This document shows, piece after piece, positions 56,395 to 64,000 of a stretch of DNA of 64,000 nucleotides. The position numbers were made by a program, and so were the translations under genes. The stretch's first letter is position 1, and every line of letters starts with the position of its first letter. The notes beneath the pieces were generated by a model. It was not told the origin of the DNA, made no database searches, and saw nothing but the letters and a program-made list of their open reading frames with translations. Source of the DNA: Nostoc sp. FACHB-973 (lineage in GTDB: Bacteria; Cyanobacteriota; Cyanobacteriia; Cyanobacteriales; Nostocaceae); contig NZ_JACJSJ010000006.1 in the NCBI RefSeq assembly GCF_014698115.1, positions 1-64,000 on the forward strand, given 5' to 3'.

Positions 56395-59300
56395 TTAAAA
56401 CCGTGTTTGATACTCCACTACAGCACGACTATCATCAGTTAAATTAGTGGAAGCGCGTACACGAAATTCGTCATTTATACGGTAATTAACACCCCATTGA
56501 AATGGGTCATTTGTTGTTAAAATTTTGATGCTAGAAATGGATATTTTAGAAGTAATATCAACTCCGGCTTCTGCTGCTAATTCCAAAGTTGAACTACTTC
56601 TTCCTGCTTCGGGATTCTCAGAAATAATGGTAGGAAATATCCGCAGTTCGCTTAAGCCAAAGGTACTACCAATCTGGTTAAAAGCTGACTGAAAATTGTT
56701 GAACACAGCTGAACCTGCGATGTTAATCAGACCCAAAGTACTGTCACCACGTCCTTGGGTGTCTACAAATCCACCTCCTAAAAGAGCAACAATTTCGGTT
56801 TGACTACGTGACGGACTGCTTGTTAGTTCTAAATTTTCATTTAGTTTGCTGGCGAGACCGTTAATAGTAGCTTCGACTCGAACACTCTCTAAGGCTGATA
56901 AACCTGTGGTATTTATTCGGGTGAAATCATTACTTTGAGTTACGTCTAGTACCTTAGCAAATAACCGAATATCCAGGTTAGGGTCGCGGGGTTGGGAGGG
57001 ACTAAAAGTTGCAGTGTGTTTGTAGCCACGAGCAAGGTTAAATTGAGTAGTAAATAAATTTACGCCACCTTTTTCTAATCGGATAGTACCATCTGGTACT
57101 GGCTGATTAATTGAACCGTTGACTATGAGATTACCAGTTGCACGGAAGCTGAGAATAGGTGGACGGGTAATTTGGACGTTTTTACCTAGTTCTAAATCTA
57201 GATTATTAAATCTGGCGTTTGCATTTCCGATCCCATTACCAATTTCCGCTTGATTCTGCTTATTGGCTTTTGTAGATGATAAGCCAAGACCATCATCATT
57301 TGCAGATGTAGCGGTGTCGGTAGATTCTGCCAACAATACCTGACCGTCAAACAAGTCTATCCTACCGCCAATTAGTGGGTTGAGGGCAGAACCAGTAATC
57401 TGCAAATTACCGCTAGCGCCTCCTTGATAAAGTCCTTTGAGATTCAATGCTAGCTGTTCGAGATTAATGGTCAAAGGATTGTTGATGGTTACTTTCTCAT
57501 TGTTAAAGATGGGAATTTCTCCAGCAGCTTCTACTTTCCCTCGGCTAAATCTACCCTGAAGATTTTCTACTAAGATGCGGTCAAAGTTAAACAACACTTT
57601 GCCTGTAACACGTCTAAGTTTACCTGGCAAAGCTTGGGCTGAAAAAGTAGCATTATTAACAGTGGCAATTCCATCTACCTCTGGTTGTTTCAATGTTCCA
57701 CGCACCTTCAGGTCTACTTGTCCTTCGCCTTTCTCAAATACCACTTGATTAGTCAATGCGTTTAACAGTCCCAAGCCTTCGTTTTCTAACTTCATATCCA
57801 AACTGATTTGCTCGCTGTCTGGTGCAACTGTTGCAAAAGGCAATTTATAAGGTATGCTGCCAGTAATATCCACAGGTTGTGGCCCGGCAACTGCTACAGT
57901 ACTACCAAAGTTTAAGCGTCCGTTGGCATAGCTGAAGCTTGCCGTTGCTGACTGTATTGGGTTCTGATTTAGTGTTCCTTCTGTGATTTGCAATTCTCCT
58001 CTGGCTTGGGGATTACCAATGCTGCCTGCTAAAGCTGCTGTAGCGTTTACATTACCTGTAATGCCAACTGGTAGTTTGACAAAATTATTCAATACTTGTA
58101 TCGGAAAATTATTCACCCGCAACTGACCAGATTGTTCATCACCGCCAATGTTACCTGTGAAGGCAATCAACCTGTTCTGAGATTCGATTCGTAAAGGTCG
58201 CAAACTCAAAACACCGTTTTCAAAGTTGCCTTCGGCAATCAATTTTTCAGCAGTATAATAACGACTGCGTTCTTCCTTTTTACCCCAAGCAAAGTTTTCT
58301 CCATTCAAATTAAATTGCACTGCCAATCCATTAGCTGTATCTAGAGCCACTTGTCCGTTGAAAGTGCCTTTTAAATCAGCTAAATCCGGTATGGGAGTGG
58401 AATCCAGCCGCTGTTGTTCTTCTTCTGCTACCAAGGCTTCAATTTCAGAAAACCGCTGGAGTTGGGTCAATAACGGTTGATTTGGCCAGCCTTGGGAGTT
58501 GGTGGTGAGATCCGCTGCTGTGCCGTAGTTTGGGGGGGAACCACCTTGCAAATCTTGTAAATCAACTTGTGCTAGAGCGAGAACATCTTCAATTTTGCCC
58601 TGCTTGACATTGAGTTTAGCTTGTAATTGAGGCCCTTGAGCGGTTTGAGCAAAAGTCCCAACAGCAGCATAAATACTATTACCTTTGACAAATTCGCTAC
58701 TGGTGAGTGTCGCTTTACCATTACCGTAACGGAATTGAGCAGCTATTCGATCGCCTTTTACACGTCCAATTTCCGGGTTGGCGATCGCTAAATTTCCATT
58801 TGTTGCAAATGTCTGTTGATTAAAAAGCAAATCTCCTGTTAACAACCCAGCTATTTTTCCAGTACCCAAGCGAGTAATTGCTGGCGGGGTCAAATTCAAT
58901 ATTTGTAAGGGGAAATTTGCAACTTTGAGTGTCCAATCATTTCCTTTAACATTACCTGATGCCAAGGCTTGCTGCCATTGGACTAAAAAGGATTGCGGGC
59001 GATTATTGGCATCTAAATTGAAGGCCAGGCGATCGCGATTTCCTGCCAAGTTCAAATTCAACCCACGTCCCTGTGCTGAGTTGATATTTCCGGTTAACAG
59101 CGGTTCAAAAGCGATATCTTGAACAACAAAGTCTCGTAAATTAATTTGCCCGACTACATTGGGTAAAGGTAGCTTACCAGTGACTTGTCCATTAAAATCG
59201 ACTCTCCCCGCCACCGCAACCTGATTAGGAAGATTGATCGGTAACTGTTTTAAGTCGTAATTCTCAGCTTGGACGTTGAGATTTAAGGCAGTAATTTCCG

Positions 59301-62300
59301 GTATGCCTGGTTGTTTGGCATTGGCTAATATGTTACCAGTAACTTTTAAACCGGGAGCAGTTGCTTGCTCAATGGTCAGCCTTTCACCATTCCAAGCGAT
59401 CGCAGCTGTTAAAGGTTGTTCAAAGCCAGGGATACCTTGGGATAACTGCACCTGTCCAGCAGCACGCACATCAGCTAATTGAGACGAACCGAGTGTGCCG
59501 GCTAATTGCAACTTCCCAGCAAATTGACCCCGCAATAGCTGATTTAACCGATTTAATTCTACACCGGAAGCGTCAACAATCCCTTGATAGCGACCATTGG
59601 CTACTTGAATATTAGAGGCTGCGATCGTTCCACCTGCAACATTTATCTGTCCCTGACCAACGGCTTGAATAGTTTGCGGAGTGAAGGACTCAACAGAACC
59701 CGCCACATTCGCTTGACCAGTTAACGTTCCTCGGAATTGCGGTGGTACTGCTGCCAACTGCTGCAACGGTACGTTATTTGCTTGGATTTGTGCTTGGTAT
59801 ACACCATTACCCACTTGAATATTAGAAGCTGCGATCGCTCCACCGCCAACATTTATCAGTGCCTGACCGTTGGCTTGGATAGTTCGTGGCTCAAAAGAAT
59901 TAACTAATCCCGCGACGTTGAACTGACCAGTTAATGCACCTTGAAACTGTGGTGGCACTGCTGCCAACTGCCGCACAGGTACATTCTTTGCTTGGATTTG
60001 CGCCTGATATGCACCATTAACAAGTTGGAGATTAGAGGCTGTAATTGTTCCACGCCCAACATTTATCCGTCCTTGACCGCTGGCTTGGATGGCTTGCAGT
60101 TGGAAAGAATCGACAGAACCCGCCACATTCACTTCACCAGTTAACGCACCTTGAAACTGCTTTGGAACTGCTGCCAATTGCTGCACAGGTACATTCTTCG
60201 CCTGGACTTGTGCCTGATAGAAACCCTCAGCAAGTTGGATATTTTTCGCTGTAACCGTACCACCGCCAATGGCAAGGCGACCTTCACCAGTGCCACGGAG
60301 AGTTTTCAAGCTGAAATTATCTCTGTTACCTGCGATTTGAAACGTACCCGCCAAAGGATTATTTAAAGCCGGGGGAGACTGTTTCAATATTTGTCCTAGC
60401 CGCACATTATTAGCTACAAGTTGAGCAGAGAAATTTTGGTCTTGGAGTTGGATATTAGAAACTGCAACTGTACCGCCGCCAATTTTCACTGCTGCGCCTT
60501 CAGGGCGAATTGTGGCAATTGCAAATGGTGCTGTGCTGCCTGAGAGGATGAGACGACCATTGAATTGTGCCCCCGCCAAAGAGACATTTTGCAGTTGATT
60601 TGGATCTACAAAACGTTGCACCTGTACCCCGGAGGCAACAGCAACAGCTTGCCAACGCTCATTGGCGTAACTACCAGTTGCCCGGACTGTACCACCACCA
60701 ATATTCAGAGCCACATTGCGGAAAGAGAGGGTGCGATTGGGAGCGATCGCCACTTCCCCAGTTCCCGGATAAGTTCCGTTAGGGGCTTGAAATTGTACCA
60801 CAGTTTGGACATTGGTAGCAGCGCCGAAGAGTTGGGCTGTAGCCGAGAGATTACCAATTTGGAAATTGGGCGTTGTTTCGTAAACTTTAGCGATCGCATC
60901 CCCTGGAACATTCTTCGCAGCGAAATTCAAATCCAGTCGCGGAGATTTACCAATTTTAATTGTGCCAGCGCCTGTAATTTGACCACCGACTTTGGCGAAC
61001 CCTTGAATATCTTTGAGAGTAATTAAAGAAGAACTAGTAACAAGTTCAAATTTACTAGTAATACGATTAAAATCTAGTTTATCAATCCGGGCAGTTTGGA
61101 TCGTGGCAACTTTGCCTGAGAGAATTGGCTCTTTAGTCGATCCAGTAATTTGTAAATCTGCTTGTACTTGTCCAGCGATCGGCACAGGTAATTTTACCTT
61201 GAGAGTCTCCTGGGCATTGGTCAAACTCACCGCATTTACACGCGCTGCCAACTTGAAGCCTGCTTGAGTGTCAATGATTCCCGTAGCCACCAGGGGAATT
61301 TTGCCATAGCTACTAGTAACATTATCTAACTGCAATTGGGTTCCCTGGAAGCGGAGATTTCCTTGGGTATTGCTCAACAGTTGCGGCACTTTCGGCAATT
61401 CAACCGTCACCCCTTGCACAGCAGCACTGCCAAACAATAAAGTCGGCTGTTCTGGTGTCAACCGAACCAACAAGTCACCATTGACTCGACCCGCTTGTAA
61501 ATTCACAGGTAACGGAATTAGCCGAGTAATATCCGCAGCCAGGAAATCTTGTACTCGCAACTCAAAATTCCCTGCTAATACCTTGGAACGCGTCTCTCCC
61601 TGAATGGAAATACTACCACCATTGTCTGCTTGACCCCCGACTTCAAACCTGACCAACTGATTGTTTGCTAAAAGTTGGGCAGATCCGCTGAGTTGGGAAA
61701 AGGATACGGGGGATGAGGGGGATGAGGGGGATGAGGGGGATGAGGGGGATGTTGCTTCCTTATCTCCCCCTGCTCCCTCATCTCCCCCTGCTCCCTCATC
61801 TCCCCCTACTCCCTCATCTCTCCCATGCGGCATTAACGCCAGCTTGGCATTGCGAAACCGCAGTTCGTCCAAATCAGTTTTAATGATGCCGGCTTCACCT
61901 GACGATGCGATGGTAGTGGAAACCCAGCGCCCTTGGTCATCCTGTTCAATGTAAATATCTGGATTGACTAAGGTGACATCTAGCTTGAGGTGGCGGTTAA
62001 AAATTAACTGCAAGAGGTCAAAAGTGACTTCCACAGCTTCGACTGAGGCTCGATCTGGATCTGTGGGTGTTGCTGGGATAGCTGATTCACCAAATTGCAC
62101 TCCTGTCAAGGAAAATTGTGTGACTTTTCCGAGTTGGACTGGACGGTTGAGTGTAGTGGTGAGACTTTGTTGTGCCAAGGGCGTTAACTCTTTTTGGACA
62201 AAAATCCACAACCGCCAAATACCACCGACAATTCCAATCAGCAAAATTCCCCCCAAAGCAATGCCACCGCGACTCAACACCAGCAACCACAGACGCTTAC

Positions 62301-62346
62301 GAATAGGGGAAGGGGAGTGATGCTCTTGATTGGGAGATTTAGTCAT
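56395..62346 (-). CDS. tamB: TamB / DUF490 translocation and lipid-transfer protein
   Basis: A 1983-aa protein of the TamB/AsmA-like bridge family, which spans the periplasm between inner and outer membrane and helps outer-membrane assembly or lipid transport (related to chloroplast TIC236). The N-terminal anchor is GGIALGGILLIGIVGGIWRLWIFV (about 27-50). The bulk is beta-strand rich, and the C-terminal 350 residues match DUF490 (LTSSPSRSQTEIVALLGGG, FRVRASTNLTDDSRAVVEYQTRF). Five near-identical 70-aa units (VPVQQLAAVPPQF-type) lie around residues 620-920. A repeat-derived linker of Gly/Asp/Glu and Ser/Pro occurs near residue 180-215. No tamA gene is adjacent. Confidence 0.93.
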   Translation of the reverse strand: MTKSPNQEHHSPSPIRKRLWLLVLSRGGIALGGILLIGIVGGIWRLWIFVQKELTPLAQQSLTTTLNRPVQLGKVTQFSLTGVQFGESAIPATPTDPDRASVEAVEVTFDLLQLIFNRHLKLDVTLVNPDIYIEQDDQGRWVSTTIASSGEAGIIKTDLDELRFRNAKLALMPHGRDEGVGGDEGAGGDEGAGGDKEATSPSSPSSPSSPSSPVSFSQLSGSAQLLANNQLVRFEVGGQADNGGSISIQGETRSKVLAGNFELRVQDFLAADITRLIPLPVNLQAGRVNGDLLVRLTPEQPTLLFGSAAVQGVTVELPKVPQLLSNTQGNLRFQGTQLQLDNVTSSYGKIPLVATGIIDTQAGFKLAARVNAVSLTNAQETLKVKLPVPIAGQVQADLQITGSTKEPILSGKVATIQTARIDKLDFNRITSKFELVTSSSLITLKDIQGFAKVGGQITGAGTIKIGKSPRLDLNFAAKNVPGDAIAKVYETTPNFQIGNLSATAQLFGAATNVQTVVQFQAPNGTYPGTGEVAIAPNRTLSFRNVALNIGGGTVRATGSYANERWQAVAVASGVQVQRFVDPNQLQNVSLAGAQFNGRLILSGSTAPFAIATIRPEGAAVKIGGGTVAVSNIQLQDQNFSAQLVANNVRLGQILKQSPPALNNPLAGTFQIAGNRDNFSLKTLRGTGEGRLAIGGGTVTAKNIQLAEGFYQAQVQAKNVPVQQLAAVPKQFQGALTGEVNVAGSVDSFQLQAIQASGQGRINVGRGTITASNLQLVNGAYQAQIQAKNVPVRQLAAVPPQFQGALTGQFNVAGLVNSFEPRTIQANGQALINVGGGAIAASNIQVGNGVYQAQIQANNVPLQQLAAVPPQFRGTLTGQANVAGSVESFTPQTIQAVGQGQINVAGGTIAASNIQVANGRYQGIVDASGVELNRLNQLLRGQFAGKLQLAGTLGSSQLADVRAAGQVQLSQGIPGFEQPLTAAIAWNGERLTIEQATAPGLKVTGNILANAKQPGIPEITALNLNVQAENYDLKQLPINLPNQVAVAGRVDFNGQVTGKLPLPNVVGQINLRDFVVQDIAFEPLLTGNINSAQGRGLNLNLAGNRDRLAFNLDANNRPQSFLVQWQQALASGNVKGNDWTLKVANFPLQILNLTPPAITRLGTGKIAGLLTGDLLFNQQTFATNGNLAIANPEIGRVKGDRIAAQFRYGNGKATLTSSEFVKGNSIYAAVGTFAQTAQGPQLQAKLNVKQGKIEDVLALAQVDLQDLQGGSPPNYGTAADLTTNSQGWPNQPLLTQLQRFSEIEALVAEEEQQRLDSTPIPDLADLKGTFNGQVALDTANGLAVQFNLNGENFAWGKKEERSRYYTAEKLIAEGNFENGVLSLRPLRIESQNRLIAFTGNIGGDEQSGQLRVNNFPIQVLNNFVKLPVGITGNVNATAALAGSIGNPQARGELQITEGTLNQNPIQSATASFSYANGRLNFGSTVAVAGPQPVDITGSIPYKLPFATVAPDSEQISLDMKLENEGLGLLNALTNQVVFEKGEGQVDLKVRGTLKQPEVDGIATVNNATFSAQALPGKLRRVTGKVLFNFDRILVENLQGRFSRGKVEAAGEIPIFNNEKVTINNPLTINLEQLALNLKGLYQGGASGNLQITGSALNPLIGGRIDLFDGQVLLAESTDTATSANDDGLGLSSTKANKQNQAEIGNGIGNANARFNNLDLELGKNVQITRPPILSFRATGNLIVNGSINQPVPDGTIRLEKGGVNLFTTQFNLARGYKHTATFSPSQPRDPNLDIRLFAKVLDVTQSNDFTRINTTGLSALESVRVEATINGLASKLNENLELTSSPSRSQTEIVALLGGGFVDTQGRGDSTLGLINIAGSAVFNNFQSAFNQIGSTFGLSELRIFPTIISENPEAGRSSSTLELAAEAGVDITSKISISSIKILTTNDPFQWGVNYRINDEFRVRASTNLTDDSRAVVEYQTRF
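59600..60480. repeat. 210-bp tandem repeats inside tamB
   Basis: The landmark GCGATCGTTCCACC and its variants recur at 59621, 59831, 60041, 60251 and about 60464, a period of 210-213 bp (70-71 aa). Units keep CAACTGCTGCAACGGTAC-like and CCAGTTAACG-like sub-motifs. Confidence 0.85.
61707..61830. repeat. GGGGGATGA / CTCCCTCATCTCCCC repeats inside tamB
   Basis: Four GGGGGATGA units followed by three CTCCCTCATCTCCCCCTG-type units. They are kept in frame and encode the GVGGDEGAGGDEG and SPSSPSSPSSP stretches. This is the same repeat class as in intergenic regions at 39640-39690 and 45240. Confidence 0.85.
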
Positions 62347-62626
62347 TTCCTTTCACTGTATTAATTGCCGGATTTAGCTGGCACACACAAGCATTAACAG
62401 GCACATTGATTCAGTATGCCATTTCCAGGATACGTTAACTAAACCCCAGACCTCATGGGTTAAGTTACGGCATTTGCTCGATCCAATACTTATGCTAATG
62501 ATGTTGGCACTTTCAGGAAAATCTGAATAAAGTGAAAATTGTGGTTGTGACTTTTCCTGAGGCATAACCTAGAACTTTAATATAAATAGAAGATCTGGAA
62601 CTGAAGAACAATAGATAATTACATTT

Positions 62627-63043
62627 ATGCGTGTTTTTGTGTTAATGTTTAATGCTCGAACGGAAAATGAGGGGATTCACTCGATTCGGAAGGGCGATAG
62701 CAATACAATTCTGATGTTCGAGTCAGAAGACGACGCCACGCGCTTTGCCTTGATGCTGGAAGCTCAAGATTTCCCCACACCCACACCAGAGGCGATCGAT
62801 GCTGAGGAAATCCAGCAATTTTGCGAAAGTGTTGGATATGACTGGGAAATCATCCCAGAAAACAGCCCTTTAGTCAGTAAAGTCCCAGAACTTAACGTTG
62901 AAGAAACCGACTGGCAACCAGATGCCCAGAAAAACGATACTCTTGAGGACACCTCCAGTCCCAACCAACAGTCACCAGAAGAACCAGAATTGCCTGATTC
63001 TGAACTAGAGAGAATTCGTCGGAAATTGGAAGGATTATTGTAA
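62627..63043 (+). CDS. DUF3110 protein
   Basis: A 138-aa cyanobacteria-specific protein. The N-terminal 80 residues match DUF3110 (MRVFVLMFNARTENEGIHSI, NTILMFESEDDATRFALMLEAQDF, FCESVGYDWEIIPENS), a small domain of unknown function also found in plant plastids. The C-terminal part is a disordered, acidic linker (SPNQQSPEEPELPDSELE) ending in a short basic helix. It begins 280 bp from the divergent tamB and is followed 50 bp later by murQ. Confidence 0.85.
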   Translation: MRVFVLMFNARTENEGIHSIRKGDSNTILMFESEDDATRFALMLEAQDFPTPTPEAIDAEEIQQFCESVGYDWEIIPENSPLVSKVPELNVEETDWQPDAQKNDTLEDTSSPNQQSPEEPELPDSELERIRRKLEGLL

Positions 63044-63093
63044 TTGGGCATGGGGCATGGGGCATTAGGCAAATAACAAATGACAAATGACAA
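63044..63093. repeat. GGGCATG and TGACAAA heptamers before murQ
   Basis: Tandem GGGCATG units are followed by three TGACAAA units that contain ATG in three frames (63080, 63087, 63094). Only the last is in frame with murQ. Confidence 0.8.
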
Positions 63094-64000
63094 ATGACAA
63101 ACCTACAGGAACGCGGGCATCTTTTAACTGAGCTAGTAAATCCTAACAGTCTTAACTTAGACCAGCTAAGTTCTCTGGAATTGGTGGAGCTGTTTAATAA
63201 CGAAGACCAAAAGGCAGTCGCAGCAGTTGCGGCGGCGAAAATTCAATTGGCAGAAGCAATTGAACGCACCGCAGAGCGTTTACACCGGGGAGGACGCCTG
63301 TTTTATATTGGTGCGGGTACAAGTGGTAGGTTAGGGGTATTAGATGCTGCTGAGTGTCCCCCTACTTTTTGTACGCCACCAGAGTTGGTACAGGGAATTA
63401 TTGCTGGTGGGGCTGGGGCGCTGGTACGCAGTTCTGAGGATTTAGAAGACAGCATCGAAGATGGTGAAACTGCGATCGCAGGGCGACACATTACACAGCT
63501 AGATGTTGTAGTTGGCATCACTGCGGGTGGGACAACGCCTTATGTCCACGGTGCCCTGAATGCGGCTCGGCAGCGGGGAGCCGCTACTATTTTTATCGCC
63601 TGTGTTCCGGCTGAACAAGTTAGCTGTGATGCCGATGTTGATATTCGCCTATTGACAGGGCCAGAAATCATCGCCGGCTCAACTCGCCTGAAAGCTGGTA
63701 CAGCCACAAAGTTGGCTTTAAATATCCTTTCTACTGGGGTAATGGTCAAACTAGGCAAAGTTTACGGTAATCGTATGGTGGATGTGGCGGTAACAAATCA
63801 AAAGTTACGCGATCGCGCTTTGCGAATTTTACAAGACCTCACAGGTTTAAGTCGGGAAGCTGCCGGTTTTTTATTAGAACATAGTGGTAAATGGGTGAAA
63901 CTAGCTCTATTAATGCACTGGACTGGTTTAGAAAAAGACGAAGGCGATCGGCTTCTTTCTCAACACCAAGGTAATCTCAGAGCAGCTGTTGTCAGCTACA
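63094..64000 (+). CDS. murQ: N-acetylmuramic acid 6-phosphate etherase, partial at right edge
   Basis: The first 302 codons of a MurQ etherase, which cleaves the D-lactyl ether of MurNAc-6-phosphate in peptidoglycan recycling. The start is ATG 63094, the third ATG of a TGACAAA repeat. Landmarks are LLTELVNPNSLNLDQLS at the N-terminus, the SIS fold with YIGAGTSGRLGVLDAAECPPTF (the catalytic glutamate lies in DAAEC), GITAGGTTPYVHGALNAAR, and TGPEIIAGSTRLKAGTATKLALN. The stop is beyond the window; family length is about 305 aa, so only a few codons are missing. Confidence 0.93.
   Translation, partial: MTNLQERGHLLTELVNPNSLNLDQLSSLELVELFNNEDQKAVAAVAAAKIQLAEAIERTAERLHRGGRLFYIGAGTSGRLGVLDAAECPPTFCTPPELVQGIIAGGAGALVRSSEDLEDSIEDGETAIAGRHITQLDVVVGITAGGTTPYVHGALNAARQRGAATIFIACVPAEQVSCDADVDIRLLTGPEIIAGSTRLKAGTATKLALNILSTGVMVKLGKVYGNRMVDVAVTNQKLRDRALRILQDLTGLSREAAGFLLEHSGKWVKLALLMHWTGLEKDEGDRLLSQHQGNLRAAVVSY

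Overview
The window reads as chromosomal DNA of a filamentous, probably heterocyst-forming cyanobacterium of the Nostoc/Anabaena/Calothrix type. The evidence is the very frequent GCGATCGC (HIP1) octamers, intergenic gaps packed with heptameric short tandem repeats (GGGGACT/GGGGATT, GAATTCT, ATTACGA), many small palindromic or MITE-like elements, and cyanobacterial families such as DUF3110, the DUF1400-SGNH hydrolases and a very long TamB. No rRNA, tRNA or CRISPR array was recognised. Product names come from reading the proteins, not from database searches.

Layout. 1-5.6 kb: a PhnF-type GntR regulator with a HutC-type palindrome upstream, a Uma2 nuclease, a CYTH protein, and a leftward phnC-phnD-phnE transporter set for phosphonate or phosphite with a candidate Pho box before phnC; a MITE separates phnD from phnE. 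No C-P lyase genes are present. 5.6-10.1 kb: a translationally coupled FAD oxidoreductase and two-cluster ferredoxin (AprAB-like) behind a 13-bp inverted repeat, a small orphan ORF and an old-yellow-enzyme family reductase. 10.5-15.3 kb (leftward): a TerB-like protein, acetolactate synthase with an added C-terminal zinc ribbon, an MFS carrier and an alpha/beta-hydrolase-like protein. 15.6-19.6 kb: an AT-rich pair encoding LemA and a TPR/DUF3137 membrane protein, then a ferrochelatase-family protein ending in eight histidines. 19.6-24.8 kb: a 1.6-kb non-coding stretch with nested MITEs, a lipoxygenase with a complete iron site and a long unassigned N-terminus, and an ISAs1-type insertion sequence whose transposase is split at an A8 run.

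24.8-36.5 kb: tRNA-dihydrouridine synthase, FMN reductase, FtsH, a quinone oxidoreductase, a pentapeptide-repeat membrane protein, an Rpn-family nuclease, an SGNH hydrolase and DprA. 36.7-40.8 kb: a catabolic carbon cluster, gap1-pyk-tal. 41-50 kb: a small secreted Arg-rich repeat protein, a histidine kinase, and leftward gyrA-lnt (overlapping), MTA phosphorylase and a FetAB-like ABC pair. 51-56 kb: a FecE-like ATPase, a secreted protein, a CadD fragment, a GIY-YIG protein, an orphan MalF-type permease and a second Rpn-family nuclease. 56.4-64 kb: tamB (1983 aa), a DUF3110 protein and murQ, which runs off the right edge.

The most unusual points are: repeats that have entered coding sequence (lnt, tamB and the start region of murQ), the A8 frameshift in the transposase, a 138-bp MITE with perfect 20-bp ends and an 8-bp target duplication, the octa-His tail, the zinc ribbon on acetolactate synthase, the LemA-DUF3137 pair, and the lipoxygenase N-terminal region. 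I found no locus that can be called a wholly new system with confidence; the LemA/DUF3137 island and the FAD-ferredoxin pair are the best candidates for unassigned function.
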